A stretch of DNA of 64,000 nt from Tetrapyrgos nigripes (Eukaryota; Basidiomycota; Agaricomycetes; Agaricales; Campanellaceae). Location of the stretch: the NCBI GenBank assembly GCA_013368315.1, contig JAACJM010000369.1, forward strand, positions 1 to 64,000. Direction: 5' to 3'. The notes under the pieces are model-generated. The model searched no databases and was not told the DNA's origin. It saw only the letters and a list, made by a program, of their open reading frames with translations. The position numbers and the translations under genes are program-made. This document shows, one piece after another, positions 32,529-42,848 of this stretch (the stretch's first letter is position 1; each line of letters opens with the position of its first letter).

Positions 32529-33077
32529 CACTGGAGGTGAGCTCATGGGAAGCGGGCCCTTTTGGATTCCGTCATATACGTCTTCGCCTTAAACGAGGGC
32601 AGCGATAAACTGGAGTATAAAATCGGGTCCACGGGGCGCACGCCCGAAACCAGACTCGGGGAATGGAGGAGGGGACATCAGTCCAAGGGCTTCAGGCTGG
32701 TGTATTCGGTAAAGGTCCTTGATGTCGTTGTGTAATGAGTCGTTCTACAAGTCTCCCTAGGGCATCTGTATTTAGTATGATTTTGTATTGCAGTAAACGC
32801 ATCTCGCGATGAATGCGTCTGGACGCGTGTACACAATACCTGTTAGACCTGTTGTCATGTAGTACCTTGTACCACTTGTAGATACATTCAATTCTCTCAC
32901 TTGATATTCACAATGGTCTTTTGGATCAATTTATTTCAATCTAAGATCTAGCTACACAAAGTAGATCTACTCTTGGGCCCATCCTTATGATTACCGGTGG
33001 TGAAGCAGGTCAAAAGTCAACGTCTGCTTCCCGTCAAGGAGCCAAAGGGCCTGCTTCCCATGAGCTCGCCTCCAGTG
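32529..33077. mobile_element. TIR element carrying truncated GIY-YIG locus, copy B
   Basis: The left end reads CACTGGAGGTGAGCTCAT and continues GGGAAGCGGGCCCTTTTGG. The right end is its reverse complement with three differences, giving TIRs of about 37 bp. TA lies on both sides (32527-32528, 33078-33079). Inside are a piece of the GIY-YIG exon (32567-32729), then, after a deletion of about 320 bp relative to copy A, the flanking sequence shared with 16567-16890 in inverted orientation. CACTR-type ends and proximity to a tnp2 gene suggest CACTA-related mobilisation. This is inference. Confidence 0.75.
32567..32729 (+). pseudogene. GIY-YIG (T5orf172-like) exon fragment
   Basis: The plus strand reads DSVIYVFALNEGSDKLEYKI, then GSTGRTPETRLGEWRRG, nearly identical to the exon at 17215-17370 (V to I and H to R changes). 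It lacks the upstream exons and the last exon with the candidate catalytic Glu, and joins directly to intergenic sequence at a GTCGT microhomology. It cannot encode a working nuclease. Confidence 0.8.
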
Positions 33078-33079
33078 TA

Positions 33080-36000
33080 TCTTGTGACTTATTCTCTTTT
33101 GCCTCTTTTCATCTTCTTTCAAGATGACTACGACAATGTGATTCCCTAGGTCTAGCCATCCTACTCATGGTCCACTGAATGTGCCCGGGAGCTGACAGAG
33201 ATAAGAAGAAAGAGTGTGCGTGGTGTCAGTGATGAGTGCATCAAGGCTTTTATATAATACATCTTCTTACTTACTCCTCAGTCTAGGTCAATATCCTCAA
33301 TACATGCAGGAATCGGCCCTCTAATACAGTCAAATTAACATAGCAACTTTCCCCTCTTTAACAGTGAGGCAAACAAACTCCTCGAGGCCATCACACTCTC
33401 TCACTAAATCCCTCATTTCAACTTCATTCTATCGTCTGTGTTCTGAATGCACAGTCCTATGGCCGTTCCTACTCTGTTTAATATTGCCAAGTTCATTGCC
33501 TCATCTCACAAATTACCATTCTCATTGCCTGTATTACTGGACCCAGTCACTCGAAACAGCATGCGAGGGGATGCATCATCCATGGTGACATCATAACAAC
33601 CCATCTCCCCATTTCTGCTCTTATCATCAGAACAACAGCTCATGAAACTCATCCCCCCTCTTCCACAGTCATCAGCAGCTCATACTCTGATGCTGTTTCA
33701 CTCTGCACCCAATCATCAAACAGACGAGGTCATATCCATGCCAAATCCATCTTTGTTATGAGTGAGCTGGAAACAGGATGAGAAGTGGGGTCAGGATGGG
33801 CATAACAGAATGTGCAGAATGGTTGTCTCTGTGAACTGGAGAAGATGAGGTGAAAAAAGAGGGAGATGAGTGATAGATGTCTCAGGTGAGCTGTATTTGT
33901 CCAACAGCTGTGTATCTCACCTTCTTACCTCACTCGTCAGCCTTCTATATGCATTCCAGCCTATGTCTATGTCCTCTTTTAACCTCATGAATGCCATTAC
34001 ATCTCTATGCCACTACTCATTCTGTATCCTGGTCTCATATACCTTCTTGACCTTCATGATGCTAAGTACTCACTATGCTAAAATGTTCTGCCACTCCTTT
34101 GTCTCCCTCTTCCATGACCCACTGACTTGAGTCAAAGCTAAGCCGCTGCTTTGATTTCTCAGTGGTTACAATCAGCTGAGAACGACGAAGAAATGCTTCA
34201 CTGGGGTAGCGATGATAACTATGAAAGGCCTAATAGTAATACTTATGACTTCCATGCCTATGCCTGCAACACTCGTCTATTCTACTGCAGCTGCTCACTA
34301 CTCTCCCCCCAGTTGCAAGCCCCTAGCATGATTCCTCAGTGTCGGCTCTTTGACTACTTACTCCAGCACAGTCAAGCTCTACAGAGATGTCAAAGTCTTT
34401 CTCTATTTCAAGGGATTGGGTTGTGGGTACACCAACAATTACACACTAATCAGACACTATATAAAGCTGAGCAGTTGTTTGTTCCCTGGAGCTTGTTGCT
34501 GACTTGGTACCTTCCAACTTACTTGGACTTGTGTTGATATCTTCTTTCTCATTGTGCTAGTACTTTGGGTATACTGTACAAAATAGAAATAGAAATTAAT
34601 ACTTTGGACCAAAATGCTGCCTCAGTCGGTATCCAGTTACAGCTTCTGAGAGTCATATGCCCTCAAGCCAGTAAAGCCCAGTAAAGCTAGTTGACACAAA
34701 AGTATACTGTGATGGAGCTCTATTCAATACGAAGCCATAATCTACTATCAGCAGACATATACAAGGTCTACTCTACACTGTCTATATGTGATGGCTAGGA
34801 ATTGCTACAAGGAAAGCTACATATTGTACACCAATGAGAACTCAACATCTGTATCAGCAGGGCTAGATGGTGACAAGAAAAGGAGGAGGTGGAGTTTTGA
34901 TGTAAAGGTGCAGTGACCCAGTGGATAGGCTTGGGTCTTGCAGTTGTCATCATAGTCATTGATGGAGCCTTAAACAATTCCCCCAAACCCTCGACACTGC
35001 AGTGTCTTGAAATAATAAAGCGCTCTATCACATCTATAACATATAATTATTAGATATGTGTTCAGGCAATCAACTCCATGTCTGATGTACATGGCCCTAC
35101 AATAACTACAAGAAATGATTGCCAGTGATGCGCCATTTAAGGATATCAGTTACAATAGAAAGAATATCTTTGCTGAGGGATATGACCTGTTTATGATTCC
35201 TAATACAAGATGTTAGTGATATACCCCAATTATCATTGAGTTTGGACCTTTTGTGATGAAGATGAAGGTCGTTGACACGTTCTATGTTATTTGCATCACT
35301 ACTCCACCCCCATTCATCGAAGTGGCCAAGAAGAAAATAAAGAACATATAGATAAGGCTTACTTGATGTCTAAGGCCACAAGCTTAGGATATGCAAGCTT
35401 TGGATCGATGAGGACAGCTATGAGAATTGATGAGAAGCAAATGAGTGACCAAGGTGGATGGAATTCTTCTAATACTTACCATACAGTAAATACATTCATA
35501 AGCCTCTGGGACCCCCAGTGCATCAGATTTCTCTGGTTCAGTTGGTATATCTGAACTTAATTAAGGGCTTTGCAGAAGATTCTTGCTCCTCCAGTTTGTA
35601 CATCTTAACTTAGGGGGACTTGCAACTTGCTCGCAACAGAATTCACAGTTTTTAGCTTCTGTCAGTGAAAAAAAATCTCGGTGGTGATTACTCAGTTAAA
35701 AACAGACTGTTGCTTGACACAGTAGTGCTTCAAGTGCTGAATTGATAAGAACTAATCAGATATCTGATCAATCTGAAAGCTGTGGGAAAACCAAGTCATC
35801 TTAAGAAATGTTAGCACTTGTTCACAAGTTGATAGGGTCAAGCTCAAGTACTTTTCTTCACATATTCAACTATCCCTGCTGCTGTGGCACTTCATTCTTT
35901 CCCCCACAAAGGTGTGGCAGGATGAGCACAGAAATGATACCAACAAGAATTATCATGATTGGTGTGGGGTAAGTTGTCTATTGATGATCTCTCTTTTCCT

Positions 36001-36740
36001 CAGGTCACTTACATTGTAACCAATTAGCGGGGCGACATCTTCTGGGAAAAAACTTTGGTGAAACACCTCCAAAACTGTCTTCATGATAGCTTTATCATTC
36101 ACCAGGACATGCACTGCAATACTTATAATTCCTCTTTCTTGAGTGACACCTCCCATTGACTCTAGGATTTTGTACTGGTATGTGGACAGTCAAGCCCATA
36201 CCCACCCTCATGCTAATCTTTGTTCAGCCCACTGAAAATATTCCTGTTGATCCAGAATATGGGTTTGCAAACTGGGACAACGTGTTACAATTTCTCACCC
36301 CTATTCTATAGGATTCTCTGACTTGCTCTTTCTTTTCTTTTCTTTTCTTTACTTCGTTTCATTTCTTCTTATCTAACACATGTTTCCCTTTTGTTCACTG
36401 TGCTCTATCCTTGCTTTCTTTCTTACATGTGTAGTACACATGTCTACTATTACTTACACATTGCTTAAATGCATTGTATGCATGTTTCTTATTACTTACA
36501 TGCTGTTTGACATAGCTACTACAGATGATTTACATGCTTTACACACATTGTACTCTGACTCATAGTTACACAATATCCTTGTATATAGGTAGAGCATTCT
36601 TCGAGCTAGATTCCCCAGCTTGACCTTATACATCTTTCTACAAGTCTTACTTTGAGTAATACTTGTCTTCAGAAGTCTTGCTCAAACCTTTCTTCAATAG
36701 AAAGGCTCAACAAACAAACAAAAGTATGACTTCCGTCGTA
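33080..36740. other. AT-rich region without recognisable gene
   Basis: About 3.7 kb of AT-rich sequence with short frames only. A (TTTTC)n run lies near 36325-36350. Phrases such as VDPEYGFANWDNV near 36250 may be old coding debris, but nothing can be assigned. Confidence 0.5.
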
Positions 36741-36744
36741 ACAT

Positions 36745-37133
36745 GACACCCCTGGTGCTATTGACTGGGATCGCATGGCAGCTTTTCTATCCAATTTGAA
36801 GAAGGGAGGAATACTTCTGTCCAATCACCAATCCTATGACAGCTTCAACGAAACATGCACTGTTCCTGTGTACAATGATCAAATCATACAATGGAGACTA
36901 CAAAGCGAACAATTTGCAGTGATGCATCAGGAGAAGTATGGAGAAAAACTTGTCTGGGCTTTGATTGATGGGTTCCTACTGTACTGGGATGAGGTGAGAT
37001 ACTTATTTCTGGTACCTGCAGTAAGAACTGAGGGTGATGCAGCACATTATCTTGAATCTTGATGTACGTGTGTTCATTTGAGTGCCAGAAGACATTGCAA
37101 AGAGCAGATGCAAGGCACGATCATACCACACAC
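36745..37133 (+). pseudogene. Nicotinamide riboside kinase (NRK1-like) relic
   Basis: The plus strand reads PGAIDWDRMAAFLSNLKKGG, then GEKLVWALIDGFLLYWDE, an intron starting GTGAGA, then LDVRVF, a stop, and VPEDIAKSRCKARSYHTPG. This matches the NRK1/uridine-kinase-like order: the AIDW motif after the substrate loop, the hydrophobic strand ending in DGFLLY, and the FLRVPED-type Arg-rich lid. The TGA at 37079-37081 falls where the family has Arg (CGA to TGA would explain it). The P-loop exon is not found upstream. It is therefore a decayed fragment of an NAD-salvage gene. Confidence 0.55.
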
Positions 37134-37596
37134 CCGGTGAGCAATATCTTCTCTGGCTTTTGATGCACATGGTCCTCATCTCAGTACATAGGTATCTCGG
37201 TGAGGAATCTTTGAAGGTCATTTAGGTAAATCCATTATATCTGTGGTATCTATGCAACCTTTGCCACTCCAGGATGACAGGCAAACAGATCTGTGGTTTG
37301 TGGTTGAAAAATCTAGCATTGAAGACATGATGACCCAGATGACAGCCACCCAGACGAAATGTAGTGCAATATTATATGTCTCACAGCATGCTTTGGTTCT
37401 CCTAATATACTTCTGGCTGCTGTTAAGCACCATTTTGTCCTGATGGAACTTTTGAAGGGGATGTATATGCTTGATGGCTGGATAAGTTATGTGTTACAGT
37501 AGATATGCATGTGATGTCATGTACACGTGATGGCATGTTCTATCACATGTTTTGCATTTTGTTGATCCATCAATATTGTCCCCTGTCTCCTACCAT

Positions 37597-39802
37597 GATG
37601 AACTCACTCAACTTTGGCTCAACTCATCCCCACTATGACTCTGTTCCTTCTGGAGGCAACCAGCTTGGCCAGCGTCACTACACTGCTCAGAATCCCATCA
37701 CAGTGTACTCAGGGGGTATGTGTATGCCCACTGCCCAAGGCCAAGCCAATGGATGGGCTCAAGACAACATCCAGGTAGTCTCCCAGCTGCTTCAAAAACC
37801 CAATACCAATCCCTTTTCCACAGGAACACTTGGCTTGGGCTGTCACACATGCTACGCATGACGACCTGTTCTTTCTATTCAGAAACCAGACGTATAGTGA
37901 TTTGTGGCATGAGAAGACCAGGCTGGAGGCTGAACTAAAGGCTCAAAGGTGTGTAAATAGTATGGTGGTACTTGGTCTATACTAACACTTCTTAGAATGA
38001 TGAACCAGGACCTTCTGGACAAGCTCGCATCAAGACCACCTGCTGAAGCCATGACTACTACGACTACTACATCTGCTGCTAGTGCTCCTCCTTCTGCTAC
38101 TGTGTCTGGACCTACACTTCGTCCTTCTGGCCAGAGCTTCATTGTTACCCTGTTCATTGGGCTAAAGTGATTGGATTACCCTGACTTTAGTCCATGGACC
38201 AGCCAGGACTGGCAGTCTATGTCAAACTCCGGTAATTTCAAGAACCTCAATTTCCTTGTTGACTGAGATGGTAACCACCTGGATGAGGGAAGATTGAAAA
38301 CAATGTGGGCCATAGCCCAGGGTTGTTTCCAAGAGTGGATCCGCAAGGAACAGGTACCCCTGATGGCATCAAGAGTTGGCACAGGACCATTCAGTTACTT
38401 CAAAGACATGATGTGTCAGTTGTTTGTCAAGTTCCAGCTTGCAGACTGCGAGTGGAAACTTTGGAAGTATTTGTCGTGCAAATATCCTGACTTTAAGGAT
38501 GCCCACAAATGTATGTTTATTCTTATCTCACTGTTTCATCTCACTGACAGGTTACTCACTCTAGCGAAAATACCTACAGTCTGATATCTCATAATGCATA
38601 GGGTTCATTCCAGAAAATCCTTATGCATTTCGACATTTATGCATTATGAGATATGATTTGGAGGGGAAAGGCCATTTTGTTCTGCCAAAACCTTATGCAT
38701 TATGACATTTATGCAGTATGAGATAATGCATTATGAGATATCTGACTGTACTGAGGCACCAACAGACTCCAAACCAAAGTCTTCTAACAACAAAGCTGCT
38801 CCCAAACCAACAGCTGATGTTAGCACAGGCAACACTCCCATTTCATCAAGCTCTTTCTCTGCTTCAACATCGTCTTCTAGTAGTGCCCGAGGCCCATTGA
38901 CACCTTCCTCTGAGACTCCTCCTTCCTCAACCACTACTTCCTCATCAGCTGTATTGACTTGTGTCAATTCTCAAGAAGATGCTCCCTCTGCTGTCAAAGA
39001 AACTACTCCTGTACCCTCTGGTTTCTCTCCTTTGCCTTCACCTAACCTCACTGCTGATGCTCCTGAACCCATGCTTGATGCTCCATCTGACATGGAGATT
39101 GACACTTCGTCTACTTCTTTGCAAGCTATGGACATTGATGCCAATACTGACCAGGACCAGACAGCCCCGACAGCCCCAGTTATGCTGCCCAGACTATGTG
39201 GTGGTGTCTGAAGACGGGTTTGTGTTTGTAAAATTTTCTCAGACACTGACTGATATCTTGCTTTCAACAGGGTAACAGTGTTGATAAACTGTAAGTGGTC
39301 CCACATGTCATGTATGCTATCACTGACAGCATCTTCAAATAGTTCCAATGTAGTTATTTCTCGGGCACCCAAAGCTGGAGCTGACACCCAAGTTATACCT
39401 CAGGCCATTGCCAGCTCATCTGCTACTCCAGCTGGCCCCACAACACCTTCGAACACCAATGCAATGCAGGCCAAGTCTGACAAGAAAGCACCAAAACTTG
39501 CCATACCAGGTCCTAGGCCAATCATCAAGTAAGTCTACTACTTTATCTTGTCATTATCCAACACTGACTTCTGTCATAATAGCAACTTGTATTTACATGA
39601 TCATATCAAAAAGCACAGTGATGTCACAGTCACTGCCTGGAGGAAGATTCTGGGCTCTATTACACATGAGCTCAAAGTGGTTCATGCACTTTTCATTCTT
39701 TTGCCAACCTCTTCATAATCACACTCTCAGGAATATGAAGCCAAAGTTGAGAACTCAAAGAATGGCAGCAATCTGAAGAAGCAGAAGCACAGTGGTAAGC
39801 TT
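37597..39802 (+). pseudogene. Broken repeat-associated gene, unknown function
   Basis: Plus-strand pieces can be strung together: MMNSLNFGSTHPHYDSVPSG, then a coiled-coil-like LWHEKTRLEAELKAQRMMNQ, then SATVSGPTLRPSGQSFIVTL. Next come DYPDFSPWTSQDWQSMSNSG and MWAIAQGCFQEWIRKEQVPL, followed by a long Ser/Thr/Pro-rich region and a basic tail (EYEAKVENSKNGSNLKKQK). Two in-frame TGA codons interrupt it (38168-38170 before LDYPDF; 38264-38266 before DGNHLDE). The composition resembles other transposon-linked Agaricomycete proteins, but I cannot name the family. A MITE sits in one of its introns. Confidence 0.5.
38577..38748. mobile_element. TA-flanked MITE, 172 bp (Tc1/mariner-like)
   Basis: The left end CAGTCTGATATCTCATAATG and the right end, reversed, CAGTCAGATATCTCATAATG form TIRs of about 22 bp, with TA on each side (38575-38576 and 38749-38750). 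TA duplication and CAGT ends fit Tc1/mariner/pogo-type non-autonomous elements. The interior repeats TTATGCATT-like motifs. It lies between two exons of the broken gene. Confidence 0.8.
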
Positions 39803-41446
39803 TCCTAGTACTATGAAGTCTTCTAATCATTCATTTGGAGATACCAGGTTGATTGGTCAACAATTGCACATTGTTGAGTGGACATTGAGTGGACTTGGAG
39901 TTTCTTGAAGAGGCGAGGGCCTGGAATGCCTGGAGGGCGTCCAGAAATGGTCAGAAGGGATCGGAATAATTCAGATTGTGCAGAAACTGTGTACTATAGT
40001 AGACCTCAGAAATGGACTGATTATTTCTTACTATTTCAGACTAAATCTGAAACGGCTGGAAACGTGAGGAAATGTCATGAACTGCTACAGTTCTTTGCCC
40101 TCCTTCCTCTTTTACTTCACTATCAAACCCTTTCTCTGATCATTCATCCATCACATTTCCTTGATAACCCCTTTAACCTTATATTTCTGACTTTGAACTT
40201 TATAAAACCTGTCGAACTCTATAATAACTGTCAATCAATCTTCCCATCTTTCTTATCTCTTATCCATTCTTCCTATCTTTAACTTGATTGATCCGATCTT
40301 CCTATCTTTCTCAACCATATGGCACCATTCTATTTTTACTTACTTTTCTCATCCCTTCGCATTTCTCATATATACTCAAGATCTCTTGTAACTGATTCTC
40401 CAGTTTGTTCACTTCATCTCCACTCCATACTATTACTACACAGTGTAGAGCCTAGTCAGCCTAATTGTCTACCTCTATCTCTTTCTCTCATCTACATCTT
40501 TCTCAATCTATCTGTTTGTATCTGCTCTCTCAGTGTGTGACTTGGGTGGTTATTTGAGTGTACCAGCAACCTTGACAGGAAAATGGTCGTCCCTTTGACT
40601 CAGATTTGACCAGAAATAGTCAGAATGAAATCCAGTACAGTCCAATTTTCCAACTATATCTGGAAGAAAGCTTCAGGCTCAAATTTGCTCAGATTTTCAG
40701 CTATGTTCAGAAATAGTCGGAAAAAATCAGCGTCGATTTTCACTGGGCCTCATCACTCATCCTTTGAGGAATATATTGGTCCTATAACCATCAACTAACG
40801 GTACATGCTCATCCTATGTGTCTTTTGCATATACTCATAGATGTCTTTCAATCATGGCACCCATAGACTTTGTTTTTCAGAATTTCTCCTCACATGTGTA
40901 CACTCTTGTCCTCTCCGACATTTCATAGCGTGCATATATGTGCCTTTTACACAAAATAACGTGCATAAATGGACCATTTTCTGCATCTCCACTCTTTTTC
41001 ACCATTCCTCTTTCCATTATTCCACTCAAAATCTGGAATGTGAGGACCCCGATCAGTGGCTATTTTCGCACAGGTGAGGAAGAGAAAGGGATCGAAGAAT
41101 AGAAAATACTATCTGTATCTGTAGACGACATTTAGGCTGTAAGTATATTCTTGGGCATGGATAGCTAGAGTTGTTTCATAATACCTCAAATTTCATTGTT
41201 TTTAGCACCAGACCTCATATTATAATCAGACAGGAATGCCTCTGCCTGACACTATGCTACACAGTGATCTCTCCAAAATCTACAAGTATATTTATGACAG
41301 CCAAATGATAATCCCCTGATAAGGTCTCATCATCCTGACAAGACCTGATCATCTCAAAAAATCCTGACATGGTATGATCAACTCTTGAAATTATGATAAC
41401 AAATGATAATGGGCTGATATACCCATAGAATTATTACAGGTGAGTA
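39803..41446. other. No recognisable gene
   Basis: Pyrimidine-rich blocks (40080-40550) and two regions with related CAGAAATGGTC / CAGAAATAGTC wording (about 39940-40070 and 40600-40740), perhaps diverged copies of one repeat. Open frames here are not protein-like. Confidence 0.45.
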
Positions 41447-42066
41447 CAAGGGGGTCCAGGCCAAAGAATCCTGTACCGGGGCTAGGTAGGTAGGTTCCTA
41501 GGCGGAGCCCTTATTTTTTTTTTGACTGACCCATCAGACATTGATAAGCGCCCTAATGATGGTCAATCTGGCAAGCTGTTGAGGTCAAAAATGTCAATAG
41601 ATGCTCTAAATGAAGCCCACTGCTGAAAAGCAGCAGGCTTCCATAGATTTTCAAAGGACATAAACAGTATTTTGAACCAACTCATGGCTCACATACCTCA
41701 GTACAATGTAGTAGGCTGCTAGGAAGTAGGATAATGTTTTTTTCCTGATCCGCTCCACTGACATACCTGTACTACATTGGTATCTTGCCCACCTACACGT
41801 TTTACAGTCAGAAAGTGATGAGTGACAACTCAACGGTCCTGGTGAGTGATTGAAAGCCAACTGTGCATTGTTCTCAAGTCTCACATTTGTTATCTCAAAG
41901 GCCGACCTCATTATAGATGAGGTGGAAGTCAGGTAGACACGTGAAATTGCTATATTAGGTAAATGACGTCATTAGTAAGCACGTGTAGGTAGGTAGGTCC
42001 AGAGCTCGAGGCCTTCAAAAGATTTCCCACCCCCAGACCTTAAAAAAAAATTTTCGGACCCCCCTG
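41447..42066. mobile_element. hAT-type MITE, 620 bp
   Basis: It begins CAAGGGGGTCC and ends with GGACCCCCCTG, whose complement reads CAGGGGGGTCC. It is flanked by a perfect 8-bp repeat, GGTGAGTA, at 41439-41446 and 42067-42074. Short CARGGG ends with 8-bp target duplications point to hAT. TIR identity is limited to about 11 bases. No transposase frame lies inside. It is unrelated in sequence to the hAT MITE at 2464-3059. Confidence 0.82.
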
Positions 42067-42400
42067 GGTGAGTATAAGCATTGGTCAGGTGGAATATGGG
42101 TTGGGCTGTTTTAGTGATGCGGGAGATCTCAAAATCACTTTTGAACTTGACAAGCATATTCTCCTCTATACTACCAAAGATAAAGCCCATTGTTGCTAAA
42201 GCAAATAAAGATATGAGGGCAACTTGGTGCATTCTTTGAATAGTCCCGCTTTTACAGTGCACGATATACATGCAGATTGAAAAAAGGATTCCATATCCAC
42301 CTGTAGATAATCTGAGTGACACTGTTGAAACAGGTCAAAGCTCTTCGTACTACTGCTTACCGTACAACATATTGGTCAAGAAGAACAGGCATCAGCAAAG
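42067..42400 (-). pseudogene. Membrane protein fragment
   Basis: The minus strand reads GGYGILFSICMYIVHC and MHQVALISLFALATMGFIFG, two hydrophobic helices typical of small multi-pass proteins common in Agaricomycetes. An upstream GTAAGC..CAG intron is visible near 42330-42360. The reading dissolves where the hAT MITE begins (42066). I take it as a truncated relic. The family is not identified. Confidence 0.4.
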
Positions 42401-42419
42401 TCCCTACACGTTACATGGA

Positions 42420-42848
42420 AGGAAAGAAACGAATCAGCAAAACCCCTCCCATCTAAGGTCGTGTAAATAGCCGGACACAGATCAATCGACATTGCAATCC
42501 CCCCAAAGGAAGGGACTCAAAGCGTCATATGGCCCCGGCAATACTGTCGCCATATCGTCCACCTTCCCGAACCTCAGGCCCCGTCCTCAGCCCCAGCCCT
42601 TCTCGGCCAGAAAGAAAATGAAGAGGGACGAATCACCCTTCTAAGTTCTCGCCCTCGCCCAACCCATACCGGACTCGAAAAAGGTAGTAGACTGAGAAGT
42701 TACTCCTCATCAGTCAACTCTTCGCCCTCCTCATCGAATCCTTTGCCCGAAATACGCAACAAGAAAGCTTGATGATACCAAGTACATCAAAAGCTACAAA
42801 AATGCACACGCATACATGCACTGTTCCGAATGTCTAGTCTCAGACGAT
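42420..42848. other. Intergenic stretch
   Basis: Downstream flank of the MYND gene. No feature is recognised. Confidence 0.5.
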
